Below the pieces are notes generated by a model, which searched no databases, was not told the DNA's origin, and saw only the letters and a program-made list of their open reading frames with translations. Below, one piece after another: positions 50,190-58,722 of a stretch of DNA of 64,000 nt. The translations under genes and the position numbers were made by a program. Source of the stretch: Novosphingobium sp. (GTDB taxonomy: Bacteria > Pseudomonadota > Alphaproteobacteria > Sphingomonadales > Sphingomonadaceae). The stretch's first letter is position 1. Every line of letters starts with the position of its first letter. Where the stretch lies: the NCBI GenBank assembly GCA_017744735.1, contig JAGIAR010000006.1:62001-126000 (forward strand). Direction: 5' to 3'.

Positions 50190-52649
50190 TCAGGGCAGCT
50201 TGGCGCTGACCCGAACGCCATAGGTGCGGGGCGGCTCGAAGGTGCCGATGAAGGCGTTCACGTTCGACACCAGAGTGACGGTGGAGAGACGGCGTTCGTT
50301 GCCGATGTTGTTGACGAACGCGGTAATCGTCCACTTGTCGTCACTGGGCCCGAATGCAAGCGAGGCGTTCGCGACAAAGGTATCGTCGGCCTCGAGGTAA
50401 GGATTGAACGCGACGTCGATCTGCGCCTTGCCGCGATAGCGGCCATCGGCATGCACGACGAACTTGTAATCGCCCATGGGGATGGTCTGTTCGCCCATCA
50501 CGTTGAACGACCACTTCGGCGAATTCAGTGCGTCCTGGCCCGAGCAGTCCACCTTGTACACCGCCACCGTGCTGCCGTTCACGCTCTGCGTCGTCGGAGA
50601 GGTGCCGCAGGCCGTGATCGGCGGCGGCCCCTGGTTGGGCACGTAATAGACGAAGCTGTCGTAGTTGCTGTGCAGGTACTGCACGCTCGCGCCGAGCATG
50701 GTGTTCTGCGCCGGCAGCCACTGCACGTCGGCATCGAAGCCGTACATCGTCGCCTGGCCGATGTTGCGGGTCAGGAACACCGTGGTCGGCGGGGTGCCGA
50801 GGTCATAGCCGAACTGGCTGACCTGCTGGTTGTGGTACTTCCAGTAGAAGCCCTCGATGTTGAACTGCACCGTGTTGTTGGCGAAGCGGTTCTTGGACCC
50901 GATCGTCCACGCGTCGAGCGTCTCGGGCTTGTAGGTCTCGAGGCCCTTGGCGAAGGCAAAACCGCCCGAATGGTAGCCGGTCTCGTAGCTCGCATAGACC
51001 ATATTGTCCGGCGTGATCTGGTACTCCGCCGCGAGCCGGTAGGTGAACTTGTTGTTGTTCAGCTTCTGGTCGTTGATCGAGATCGGCGCGTTGAGGACGA
51101 ACGGCGCAGTCTGCGAGCCGCCGAACTGCGGCGGCAGCACGTAGAGCGGCACGTTCACGACCGGGATGCCGGCATTGGCGTAGAAGTCGCGCAGTTCCTG
51201 CGCAGTATCGACCAGCGGGATGAACGGCAGATTCGGGCACGAGTTCGGCGGAACCGACGCGGGGTTGCCGCAGAACAGCAGGTAGACGTCCGAAGTCCCG
51301 TCGAACTTCTTGCGGTCGGAGGTGTAGCGCCCGGCCGCGGTCAGCTTCAGCCCAGGTGCGACCTCGTAGCTCAGCTTGCCGAACGCCGCGTAGGAATCGG
51401 TGCCGGTGGTGAAATCCTGATACGGCACCAGCGTGAACTGCGAGAAGTAGGTGTAGCTCGCGATCCGCTCGTGGAAATAGTAGCCACCGAGGAGGATATC
51501 GAGCTTGTCGCCGATATCGACCGCATAGCGCGCCTCGAGGCTGGTCTGCTTGTCCTTTTCGTTGGTCTTGGCGCCGTTCATCCCGGCGGTGAAGAGATTG
51601 TCGAGGTCCGCTTCGCGATAGGCGGGGATCACGGTGAGCGAGCCTGCGCCGACATCGACGTTGATCTCGGCGTTGACGCCCCAATAGTCGTTGTTGTTGT
51701 AGGGTACGCCCTCGATGAACTTGCCCGTGCGCCCGACCTGCGGAACGTAGAGCGCCGCGTCATAGGCCTGCGATGCGGGGCTCAGGATTCCGTTCTTGGG
51801 ACCGAACCCGCTGGGTGTGTAGGTGTAGCCCTGGAACCCGCTCATGCCGTAGTTCGCGGTGGCCTTTCCCAGATAGGTGGAGAACGATCCGACGCCGCCC
51901 TGGTGCGCATAGTCGGCGGCGATCCGGGCGTGGATCGCGGGCGAAAGCTCGGCGGCGAACTGGGCGCGGAACCCGTATTCCTTCAGATCTCCTGTGCCGT
52001 CGTCGAGATAGGCATCGTGGGCGACGTAGTTGCCCGCAACACGGAACGCGGCGTTGTCGCCGACGGCAAGGTTGGCCGCCCCCTGCAGGGTCACCGCATT
52101 GTAGTTGCCATAGCTCGCGAGAACCGACAGCGAGTTGTCGCCGAGCTTGGGCGTGTTCGGAATCACGTTGATCGCGCCGCCGGTGGCGTTGCGGCCGTAC
52201 AGCGTTCCCTGGGGGCCTTTCAGCACCTCGACCCGGGCGAGGTCGTAGAACGTGCCCGAGGTCGACGAAGGCCGGCCGATGTAGATCCCGTCGTAGTTGA
52301 AGGCGACGCCTGGATCGGAATAGGCGTTGAGAGTGGAATTGCCGACGCCGCGCACGAAGAACACCGAATAGGGTCCGCCGTTGTTGGTGATCGAGAGCGC
52401 CGGGACCAGCTTGCTGAGATCTTCCGGCCGGGCGACCGCCGCCTGTTCGAGCGCATCTGCGCTCACCACACTTATCGCGATCGGCGCGCGCTGCGCGCTT
52501 TCCTCGACGTGCTGCGCGGTCACGATGATGTCGGTGATGCCCCCTTGGTCCGCCGCGGCTGTATCCGCGTCTTGGGCGAAAGCCGCGTCGAGCGGCACCG
52601 CCGTCAAGAGCGCGACGGCGGATACACTCAGAAGAAGCCGGTTAGCCAT
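50190..52649 (-). CDS. TonB-dependent receptor of module II
   Basis: 819 residues from the ATG at 52649, chosen because it is preceded by AGGGAGATGG and begins a signal peptide (RLLLSVSAVALLTAVPLDAA, then FAQDAD). TonB-box-like DIIVTAQHVEE, plug residues ARVEVLKGPQGTLYGRNATG, and a barrel that ends YGVRVSAKLP mark a complete receptor of the same broad class as the module I receptor. Two tandem copies of the module II dyad sit 27 and 49 bases upstream. It probably brings in the aromatic or terpenoid substrate of the downstream oxygenases. Confidence 0.92.
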   Translation of the reverse strand: MANRLLLSVSAVALLTAVPLDAAFAQDADTAAADQGGITDIIVTAQHVEESAQRAPIAISVVSADALEQAAVARPEDLSKLVPALSITNNGGPYSVFFVRGVGNSTLNAYSDPGVAFNYDGIYIGRPSSTSGTFYDLARVEVLKGPQGTLYGRNATGGAINVIPNTPKLGDNSLSVLASYGNYNAVTLQGAANLAVGDNAAFRVAGNYVAHDAYLDDGTGDLKEYGFRAQFAAELSPAIHARIAADYAHQGGVGSFSTYLGKATANYGMSGFQGYTYTPSGFGPKNGILSPASQAYDAALYVPQVGRTGKFIEGVPYNNNDYWGVNAEINVDVGAGSLTVIPAYREADLDNLFTAGMNGAKTNEKDKQTSLEARYAVDIGDKLDILLGGYYFHERIASYTYFSQFTLVPYQDFTTGTDSYAAFGKLSYEVAPGLKLTAAGRYTSDRKKFDGTSDVYLLFCGNPASVPPNSCPNLPFIPLVDTAQELRDFYANAGIPVVNVPLYVLPPQFGGSQTAPFVLNAPISINDQKLNNNKFTYRLAAEYQITPDNMVYASYETGYHSGGFAFAKGLETYKPETLDAWTIGSKNRFANNTVQFNIEGFYWKYHNQQVSQFGYDLGTPPTTVFLTRNIGQATMYGFDADVQWLPAQNTMLGASVQYLHSNYDSFVYYVPNQGPPPITACGTSPTTQSVNGSTVAVYKVDCSGQDALNSPKWSFNVMGEQTIPMGDYKFVVHADGRYRGKAQIDVAFNPYLEADDTFVANASLAFGPSDDKWTITAFVNNIGNERRLSTVTLVSNVNAFIGTFEPPRTYGVRVSAKLP

Positions 52650-52676
52650 GATTCCATCTCCCTTGGATATTGTTAT

Positions 52677-52694
52677 ATTCCACAGGCTAGGAAT
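52677..52694. promoter_or_regulatory. Module II operator, receptor promoter (proximal copy)
   Basis: ATTCCA-N6-AGGAAT, an exact 5-bp-armed dyad of the same spacing as the other copies. It lies 22 bp, about two helical turns, from the second copy at 52699-52716, so two dimers could bind on the same face. Confidence 0.6.
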
Positions 52695-52698
52695 TTTT

Positions 52699-52716
52699 AT
52701 TCCGGTCAGCAAGAAT
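52699..52716. promoter_or_regulatory. Module II operator, receptor promoter (distal copy)
   Basis: ATTCCG-N6-AAGAAT. It overlaps the end of the upstream MFS gene (stop at 52706), so the receptor promoter extends into that coding sequence. Confidence 0.65.
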
Positions 52717-53917
52717 TTTTCTGCCGACTCCCGTTACTCGACCGGCATCCTCGGGGAACGGCGGCAAACAGCATTGCCGGCACCAGCAATCCGGCCCCGA
52801 CGCACAGCAGCGGCGCCTGGTATCCACCGGCCCGGTCGGCAAGATAGCCGATCCAGAGCGGGCTGATTCCGGCCGCGACCGTGAAGGCCGCATATTGCAG
52901 CGCATAGGCGCGACTGTAGGCCGCAATCGGAAAGTTGCGCGCCGTGAGGATGCCGATCAGGTCGGCCTCGGCTCCCATCGCCGCGCCCAGGGCTAGTGCG
53001 CCGGCCGGGGCCAACGCGGTGCCTCCGAGCGCGAGCGCGACGCAGCCGAGTGCGCAGACCACGCAGCTCGCCGCGCCGAGCCAGGCGGGCTCGATCCGGT
53101 CCGCCAGCCAACCGACCACGATCCGTGTCACAATCACCGACATGCCGATCAGTCCGGCGAGCGCCGCCGCGCGTTCTATCTGCAGGCCGCCTTCGCGCAG
53201 CATCGGCACGAAATGGGTCAGCATGCCGGCAAAGGCGAGCGCCATCGCGGTGAACGCGGCAAGCTGGATGAGGAACGGCCGGGATCGGCGGAGAGCGGCA
53301 AAGCCCGCGCCATCCTCCCGGTCCCTTCCGGCCGCGATCGTTGGCCGCCCAGGCAGGCCGAACAAGGCAGGCAGCAATCCCAGAGCCGCGAGTCCGGCAA
53401 GGACGACGAATCCGTTGCGCCAGCCGTGCCGCGCGATCTCGGTCCCGACCAGCGGCGGGACCAGTGCGGCCGCCAGCCCGATCCCGACCTGCGTCAGGCC
53501 AAGCGCCAGTCCGCGCGAACGCTCGAACCCAGCAACGACGGCGCGGGTGAAAGGAACCGGCGCCGACGGAGCGGCAAACAGCCCAAGCGCGACCATCGCC
53601 GCAAAATAGGCTGCGATCGAATGCACCGCCGAAAGCAGGAGGAAGCCGAGCGCCAGCGCGGCCGCACCGCCCGCCGCCACCGCTCTTGCACCGAACCGGT
53701 CGACCAGGCGACCAACCACCGGCATCGCCGCTGCGAGCGAGACGGTCGCACCGAAAAAGGCAGCACCGTAAGCCGTCCGGCTGAGGCCGATGTCCTTGCC
53801 CAGCCCTTCGACGAACAGGCCCGAATTATAGGTAAGCAGACCGGAGATGCCGAGCCCGGAGCCCAACCCAGCCGCGAGCACGACCCGCCATCCTTGCCGG
53901 AACTCTCCCATCCCCAT
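52706..53917 (-). CDS. MFS transporter, monocarboxylate-transporter-like (module II, second)
   Basis: 403 residues with twelve hydrophobic helices, beginning WRVVLAAGLGSGLGISGLLTY. The loop RLVDRFGARAVAAGG and the helix with PVPFTRAVVAGFERSRGLALGL resemble the monocarboxylate/oxalate-type MFS branch more than the spinster-like transporters elsewhere in the window. It is upstream of the receptor gene on the same strand with 56 bases between stop and receptor start. A degenerate dyad (ATTCCC-N6-GTGAAT, 53954-53971) lies 37 bases before its start and may place it in the module II regulon. It probably imports acids from the periplasm. Confidence 0.85.
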   Translation of the reverse strand: MGMGEFRQGWRVVLAAGLGSGLGISGLLTYNSGLFVEGLGKDIGLSRTAYGAAFFGATVSLAAAMPVVGRLVDRFGARAVAAGGAAALALGFLLLSAVHSIAAYFAAMVALGLFAAPSAPVPFTRAVVAGFERSRGLALGLTQVGIGLAAALVPPLVGTEIARHGWRNGFVVLAGLAALGLLPALFGLPGRPTIAAGRDREDGAGFAALRRSRPFLIQLAAFTAMALAFAGMLTHFVPMLREGGLQIERAAALAGLIGMSVIVTRIVVGWLADRIEPAWLGAASCVVCALGCVALALGGTALAPAGALALGAAMGAEADLIGILTARNFPIAAYSRAYALQYAAFTVAAGISPLWIGYLADRAGGYQAPLLCVGAGLLVPAMLFAAVPRGCRSSNGSRQKNSC

Positions 53918-53953
53918 CCCGCCGCCTTGAGCCGTGCGGCCGACCCGCGCCGA

Positions 53954-53971
53954 TATTCCCTGCCACGTGAA
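53954..53971. promoter_or_regulatory. Degenerate module II operator before the second MFS gene
   Basis: ATTCCC-N6-GTGAAT: only the outer ATTC/GAAT four bases are symmetrical, but the spacing and the position upstream of a module II gene match the other copies. A single such match could arise by chance. Confidence 0.35.
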
Positions 53972-54163
53972 TTAAGCGACCCGCCACGACTTGGCAATCC
54001 GCGGGCCCATCGATCACACTGGGTCGGGCAGCTCGATCTGGGACTTGATCGACTGACCGGAGCGTTTTTGCGGCAGCGGCAGCAAGCTTTCGAGCAGCGC
54101 CTCCTTCGCTCATGCCCTCGCGGCAGCATGAGCGCTTGCGCCGGGCAAGGTTTTTGCCGATAA

Positions 54164-54181
54164 ATTCCTTAGAGCAAGAAT
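54164..54181. promoter_or_regulatory. Module II operator, amidohydrolase promoter
   Basis: ATTCCT-N6-AAGAAT, arms identical to the copies at 45368 and 50162. It ends 26 bases before the start of the first amidohydrolase gene, in the divergent region facing the second MFS transporter. Confidence 0.75.
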
Positions 54182-54207
54182 TAAAATTTCCTGCGAGAGG
54201 AAAGCCG

Positions 54208-55272
54208 ATGGATGTGGACCGTCGTACCGTTCTGGGAAGTGTCGCGATTGGAACCGCGAGCGCTTCCTTTCCCAAGTCGGCATTCGCAGCAGGTGAGAAA
54301 CCGTATCGTCGCATCGCTTGCGAGGAGGGATTTCTTTCTCCGGGAGTATTGGCGCAGAACAAGATATCCTCCACTTCCGCTCTCCAGTTGATCTCTGCCG
54401 ATGGACCCGCGGCGTTCCTTGCCGGTCCGCTGTTGGACCTCGGCGAGGGGCGGATCGCGGCGATGGACGCAGACGGCATCGACATGCAGTTGCTGCTGCT
54501 CAGCTCTCCGGGGGTGCAGGCCTTCGACGCGGCGACCGCGGCCAGCCTTGCGGGCGAGGCAAACGATTATGCTTCTGCGGCCTGCGCCAGATATCCAAGC
54601 CGTTTCGCCGCGCTGGCCGCACTGGCGCCGCAGGATCCCGCGGGTGCGGTGCGCGAGTTGCAGCGCGCCGCCACCCTCCCCGGCATCAAGGGAGCGATCG
54701 TCAACAGCCACACCAACGGAGAATATCTCGACGCCACCAAGTATTGGCTGCTTTTCGAGGCGCTGGAAGCAATGGACCTGCCGCTCTACATCCATCCGCG
54801 CGAGCCGGCCGGATCGATGAACCAGATAATGGCCGGCCCGGTCGTGGGCGGGCCGGCGTGGGCCTATGCCGTCGAAACCGGAACCCATGTACTTCGCCTG
54901 ATCCAGGCGGGGGTATTCGACCGGTTTCCGAAGCTGCGCGTCGTGATCGGTCATATGGGCGAAGCCTTGCCGTTCTGGCTGCCGCGCATCGATAACCGTT
55001 ATCGCTTCAACCTGCGCGGGCCGTCGAAACTCGCGAGACTTCCGGGAGATTATATTCGCGAGAACGTCTGGATCACGACGAGCGGCATGAACTACTGGCC
55101 TCAACTCGAAATGACCCTGAAGGTGCTCGGCCCCGATCGCCTTCTTTATGCAACCGATTATCCGTTCGAGAAGCAGGGTGAGGCGGTCGGCTTCGTGGAA
55201 GCGATGCCGCTGGACGCAGCACAGAAGAAAGCTCTTTTCGAGGATAACGCCACACGGGTGTTCAAGCTATGA
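54208..55272 (+). CDS. Exported amidohydrolase-2 family protein, LigW/resorcylate-decarboxylase-like
   Basis: 354 residues; ATG follows GAGAGG. A twin-arginine-like signal (VDRRTVLGSVAIGTASASF) suggests periplasmic location, unusual for this group. The metal centre has Glu39 in IACEEGF, His196 (LYIHPRE), His249 (VIGHMGEALPFW) and Asp317 (YATDYPF). The His that follows the first Glu in gamma-resorcylate decarboxylase is Gly41 here, as in LigW-type decarboxylases. The RIDNRYRF segment typical of decarboxylating members is present. It should remove CO2 from, or hydrolyse, an aromatic acid. It is translationally coupled to a second exported amidohydrolase (four-base overlap). Confidence 0.85.
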   Translation: MDVDRRTVLGSVAIGTASASFPKSAFAAGEKPYRRIACEEGFLSPGVLAQNKISSTSALQLISADGPAAFLAGPLLDLGEGRIAAMDADGIDMQLLLLSSPGVQAFDAATAASLAGEANDYASAACARYPSRFAALAALAPQDPAGAVRELQRAATLPGIKGAIVNSHTNGEYLDATKYWLLFEALEAMDLPLYIHPREPAGSMNQIMAGPVVGGPAWAYAVETGTHVLRLIQAGVFDRFPKLRVVIGHMGEALPFWLPRIDNRYRFNLRGPSKLARLPGDYIRENVWITTSGMNYWPQLEMTLKVLGPDRLLYATDYPFEKQGEAVGFVEAMPLDAAQKKALFEDNATRVFKL

Positions 55273-56288
55273 GATGTTCACGCCGTTTCGTTTTGGGAGG
55301 GGCTGCGGCGACGATGCTGGGCGGATCGCTGCGTGCAACAGCTGCTCCCGGTTTCGTGACCGATGCGATCGATGTCCACCATCATTTTTTGCCACCTTTC
55401 TACAAGCCGCTCGCGAAGGGCTGGATGGACAAATTTGCGACCGGTGTCGACGCGGTAATGGCATGGAATCCCGAAGCCTCGCTCGCTGCCATGGATGAGG
55501 CACGAGTGACGCGGGCTGTCCTCTCGATCTCTTCGCCCGGCGTGCATTTCGGTGACGATGCGCAGGCGCGCGAGCTTGCCCGCGACTGCAACGATTACGC
55601 GTCGGCCTTGGGCAGTGCGCATCCAGGCCGGTTCGACTTCTTCGCCGCTTTGCCCATGCCGGATGTCGACGGAGCCATTCGCGAAGCGGAGCGGGCCCTG
55701 AAACTCGATGGCGCGAAGGGAGTGGGCCTGCTCAGCAATTACGGCGGCCGCTATCTGGGCGATCCCGATTTTCGGCCCTTGTTCGAATGGCTCGGGAAAC
55801 GGGGTGCGCTGGTCTATGTTCATCCCACGGATGCGCCCTGCTGCGCCGGACTCGTAGCCGAACTCGCTACACCGCTGATCGAATTTCCGGTCGATACAGG
55901 CCGGACAATTGCGAGCTTGCTTTGGTCCGGCACCTTCAGCGCCTTTCCGAAAGTCCGGTTCATCTTTTCGCATGGTGGCGGCGTGTTTCCGATGGTCGCC
56001 GAGCGCGTAATCGCGATGGGCTTCGTGAACAGGTCGTTGCTTGCGAAGGTACCGGAAGGAGCTGCGGCCGCATTATCGCGACTCTACGTCGACACCGCCA
56101 GTGTCACGCTTCCGGCTGCAATGGCCGCGTTACGTGCGTGGCTGCCGGAAGGGCAGATCCTTTACGGCACGGACTTTCCTTGGGGCACGCTTGCCGCATC
56201 ACGCACGGCACTTAACCGTCTGGGAATGCCGACAGAAAAACTGGCAGCCATCGAAAGTGGGAATGCGCGGCGCTTGCTCGACGAATAG
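55269..56288 (+). CDS. Exported amidohydrolase-2 family protein, ACMSD-like
   Basis: 339 residues, starting four bases before the previous stop. A twin-arginine-type signal (CSRRFVLGGAAATMLGG) directs export. The metal-binding DVHHHF (His37, His39), LVYVHPTD, IFSHGGGVFPM and YGTDFPWG are all present, so the full His-x-His-type site of aminocarboxymuconate-semialdehyde decarboxylase-like enzymes is intact, unlike in its neighbour. Both enzymes of the pair probably act on consecutive or alternative acid intermediates in the periplasm. It is the last gene before a 250-base gap with a hairpin and the convergent DeoR gene. Confidence 0.85.
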   Translation: MRCSRRFVLGGAAATMLGGSLRATAAPGFVTDAIDVHHHFLPPFYKPLAKGWMDKFATGVDAVMAWNPEASLAAMDEARVTRAVLSISSPGVHFGDDAQARELARDCNDYASALGSAHPGRFDFFAALPMPDVDGAIREAERALKLDGAKGVGLLSNYGGRYLGDPDFRPLFEWLGKRGALVYVHPTDAPCCAGLVAELATPLIEFPVDTGRTIASLLWSGTFSAFPKVRFIFSHGGGVFPMVAERVIAMGFVNRSLLAKVPEGAAAALSRLYVDTASVTLPAAMAALRAWLPEGQILYGTDFPWGTLAASRTALNRLGMPTEKLAAIESGNARRLLDE

Positions 56289-56304
56289 GTGCCGGGCGTC
56301 GCCC

Positions 56305-56335
56305 TCTCTGAATGTCCGGAGGGTGCCTCCAGAGA
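56305..56335 (+). terminator. Hairpin after the amidohydrolase pair
   Basis: GGAGG-GTG-CCTCC (56318-56330) flanked by TCTCTG (56305-56310) and CAGAGA (56330-56335) shortly after the stop codon. It can form a stable stem or two alternative stems but lacks a U-run. It may end the amidohydrolase transcript before the convergent DeoR gene. Confidence 0.4.
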
Positions 56336-56540
56336 CCGGAAGAGCAGGCGCGGGGCGGATGCCGCCATTCTGACCGGAACCTGCGACCGATGAGGTGACG
56401 ATCCGAGTTGAGATGATCGCCGGCTTCGCTAACTCCCGCGCCCGGCAGCGGGTAGGCCGCCAGGCCAAGCATTTGACAAAACCATCCGGGCCAAATTTTC
56501 TGAAGGCGTACAGGGAAGCGTCTCCGGCGTTCTCGGCGGC

Positions 56541-57311
56541 TCAGGCGATCCGGATATCGCAACCCAGCTTGCGCGCCTGTTCCAGGCTTTCTTCCGGCGC
56601 GTTCGCATCGGTGATGAGAACGTTGACATCTTCGATTCCCATGATGCGGTGAAGGCAGGTGCGGCCGAATTTGCTCCCGTCGGTGACCACGACGATCTCG
56701 CGCGCGACGCGTGCCATCTTGCGATTGAGAACCGCCTCCCCTTCGAAATGCGTGGTGATCCCGCGCTGCAAATCGATCCCGTCCACGCCGAGAAACAGCC
56801 GATCGACCCGCAGGCTGTCGAGCGCCGCCTCGGTCTGCCCGCCGTAGAAAGCCATGTTTTTGCGCCGCAACCGGCCGCCGAGCAGCACGATCTCGATATT
56901 GTCCTTGCGGGTGAGCTGGTTGAGGATGCCTGCGTCGTTGGTGAGCACGACGATGTCCCCGTCTTCGGGAAGGAAGCGGGCGATCTGGGCGGTGGTCGTG
57001 CCGGAATCGAGAATGATCGCATCGCCCGGCCTGACCATCGAGGCGGCGAGCCGGCCGATCCGCTCCTTCTCCGCAATGTGGAGCACGCGCTTGGCGTCTA
57101 CCGGGTCTTCGTCGACCAGGCCGATGACATCGGCCGCCACCGCACCGCCATAGCAGCGCACCGACACGCCGCGTTCTTCGAGGAAGGCGAGATCCTTCCT
57201 GATCGTCTGGGTGGAGACCTGGAACTGCTCCGATAGCGCGATCACCTGGACGCTTCCCTGATCGTGAAGCATGCCGATGATTTCCTGACGCCGACGACTT
57301 GTATCGCGCAT
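56541..57311 (-). CDS. DeoR/GlpR family transcriptional regulator
   Basis: 256 residues; ATG at 57311 preceded by GGAGGAA. The N-terminal helix-turn-helix (RRRQEIIGMLHDQGSVQVIA, LSEQFQVSTQTIRKDLAFLEER) is followed by the DeoR sugar-phosphate-isomerase-like domain: CYGGAVAA, ILDSGTTTAQIARFLPE, VLTNDAGILNQL, and VVTDGSKFGRTCLHRIM. It senses a phosphorylated sugar in characterised family members. It is divergent from an exported amidohydrolase and probably controls the carbohydrate genes (receptor and alpha-galactosidase) to the right. TTCGTTAT half-sites occur in its own promoter and as a perfect palindrome before the amidohydrolase. Confidence 0.9.
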   Translation of the reverse strand: MRDTSRRRQEIIGMLHDQGSVQVIALSEQFQVSTQTIRKDLAFLEERGVSVRCYGGAVAADVIGLVDEDPVDAKRVLHIAEKERIGRLAASMVRPGDAIILDSGTTTAQIARFLPEDGDIVVLTNDAGILNQLTRKDNIEIVLLGGRLRRKNMAFYGGQTEAALDSLRVDRLFLGVDGIDLQRGITTHFEGEAVLNRKMARVAREIVVVTDGSKFGRTCLHRIMGIEDVNVLITDANAPEESLEQARKLGCDIRIA

Positions 57312-57368
57312 TGTTCCTCCGCCAATCCGATCTAGCGGGAAAGTCCGCGCCGCTCCATGCGTTTTTGT

Positions 57369-57376
57369 TTCGTTAT
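57369..57376. promoter_or_regulatory. TTCGTTAT half-site in the deoR promoter
   Basis: TTCGTTAT, identical to one arm of the palindrome at 57509-57525, lies 58 bases upstream of the deoR start. It is a candidate autoregulatory element. Confidence 0.35.
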
Positions 57377-57508
57377 TCACCGCGACTGCGAGAGGTCGCC
57401 GCCGGATCGCAGACTGGGAAGCGTCGTTTTCCCGGGGGAACAGGGGTCTTTTCTCCGTGCCGGCAGCGAAGGAGAATTGGTTTGCGATAAAGGGCAATAT
57501 AACGCACG

Positions 57509-57525
57509 ATAACGAACTTCGTTAT
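57509..57525. promoter_or_regulatory. Perfect 17-bp palindrome, candidate DeoR operator
   Basis: ATAACGAA-C-TTCGTTAT, a fully symmetrical dyad 14 bases upstream of the amidohydrolase ATG, with a further ATAACG at 57499-57504. Bound protein here would cover the ribosome-binding region or promoter. The adjacent DeoR-type regulator is the natural candidate. Confidence 0.7.
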
Positions 57526-57539
57526 ATTTGGAATTGCCC

Positions 57540-58658
57540 ATGCGAACCCTGATACGGACAATCGCTTTCGCCTCTTGCCTTCCGCTGGCGGCCGTCGCCG
57601 CCCCGGTGCAGGCGGAAGACAGCTATAGCGATGCGGACTTTGTCCGCGTCGCCAAGTTCGATGCCCATGTTCACGACAATGTAAAGCGCGGCGCTTTTCT
57701 CGACATCGCCCGGAAGGATAATTTCGAGCTGCTGTCAATAAACGTCGACTATCCCGATTTCCCCCCGCTGGTCTTGCAGGCTGCTGCGGCGACTGGGCAT
57801 CGGGCGGAAGATCCGCAGCGTTTCCATTTCGCCACCGCCTTTTCGATGGAAGGCTTCGGCCTGCCTGGCTGGACCGAGCGCACCAACGCGGCGATCGACA
57901 CGGCGGTCGCTCAGGGCGCGGTCGCGGTGAAGGTGTGGAAGAACATCGGGATGGTGGTGAAGGACGCGGACGGCAAACGCGTGTTTCTCGACGATCCGCG
58001 CTTCGACGGGGTGATGGCGCATATCCAGCAGCTCGGAATTCCCCTTATCGCGCACCAGGGCGAGCCGCTCAATTGCTGGCTTCCGCTCGACCGAATGTCG
58101 ACCGACAACGATCGCAGCTATTTCCGCGAGCATCCGCAGTATTACATGTACCTGCACCCAGAGGAGCCGGGCTACGAGATGCTGATGGCGGCCCGCGACC
58201 GGTTCGTGGCGTTTCATCCCGGGCTGGCGTTCGTGGGCGCCCATATGGCGAGCCTGGAATGGAGCGTCGATCGGCTGGCGGAGTTCCTCGACCGCTTCCC
58301 CAATGCCAACGTCGATATCGCCGCGCGGATGACGCAAATCCAGGCCCAGTCGAACCAGGATTACCCGAAGGTCCGCGACTTCTTCATCAAGTACCAGGAC
58401 CGGCTGATGTACGGCACCGACATCGCCGACAATCCGCCCGATCCGGCGGCGTCGGCCGAGGAACCGCCGACTACTGACGCGGATTTCGAGGCCGAGGTCG
58501 ATCGGACCTGGCGTTCCGACTGGCGCTATCTCGCGACCCCGCTCAGCCAGCATGTCGAGGACATCAAGGCCGACCCGAAGGGCCTGGCGCTGCCGCGCGC
58601 AGTGATCGACAAACTCTATTACGCCAATGCCCGCCGGATCTTCCTGCACGGGAAGTAG
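57540..58658 (+). CDS. Secreted amidohydrolase family protein
   Basis: 372 residues with a Sec signal (IRTIAFASCLPLAAVAAPVQA, then EDSY). The metal site is HxH in KFDAHVHDN (His43, His45), His in IPLIAHQGEPLNCW, His in VGAHMASLEW and Asp in YGTDIADNPP, so it is complete and amidohydrolase-2-like. VAVKVWKNIGMVVKDADG precedes a lid region. It differs from the two amidohydrolases to its left and has no partner in an operon. The gene is preceded by a perfect palindrome and divergent from deoR. The substrate may be a lactone, ester or acid derived from a glycoside; that is a guess from context. Confidence 0.85.
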   Translation: MRTLIRTIAFASCLPLAAVAAPVQAEDSYSDADFVRVAKFDAHVHDNVKRGAFLDIARKDNFELLSINVDYPDFPPLVLQAAAATGHRAEDPQRFHFATAFSMEGFGLPGWTERTNAAIDTAVAQGAVAVKVWKNIGMVVKDADGKRVFLDDPRFDGVMAHIQQLGIPLIAHQGEPLNCWLPLDRMSTDNDRSYFREHPQYYMYLHPEEPGYEMLMAARDRFVAFHPGLAFVGAHMASLEWSVDRLAEFLDRFPNANVDIAARMTQIQAQSNQDYPKVRDFFIKYQDRLMYGTDIADNPPDPAASAEEPPTTDADFEAEVDRTWRSDWRYLATPLSQHVEDIKADPKGLALPRAVIDKLYYANARRIFLHGK

Positions 58659-58681
58659 GCTGCGCTGAAACGAGACGGCCC

Positions 58682-58701
58682 GCCCGGCCGCGAGGCCGGG
58701 C
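58682..58701. terminator. Bidirectional terminator-like hairpin
   Basis: GCCCGGCC-GCGA-GGCCGGGC: a perfect 8-bp GC stem with a GCGA tetraloop between the convergent amidohydrolase and TonB receptor genes. The location, 23 bases after one stop and 20 after the other, fits a shared transcription stop, although no U-run follows. Confidence 0.6.
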
Positions 58702-58722
58702 AGACCGGGTGCCGGCTCCGGG

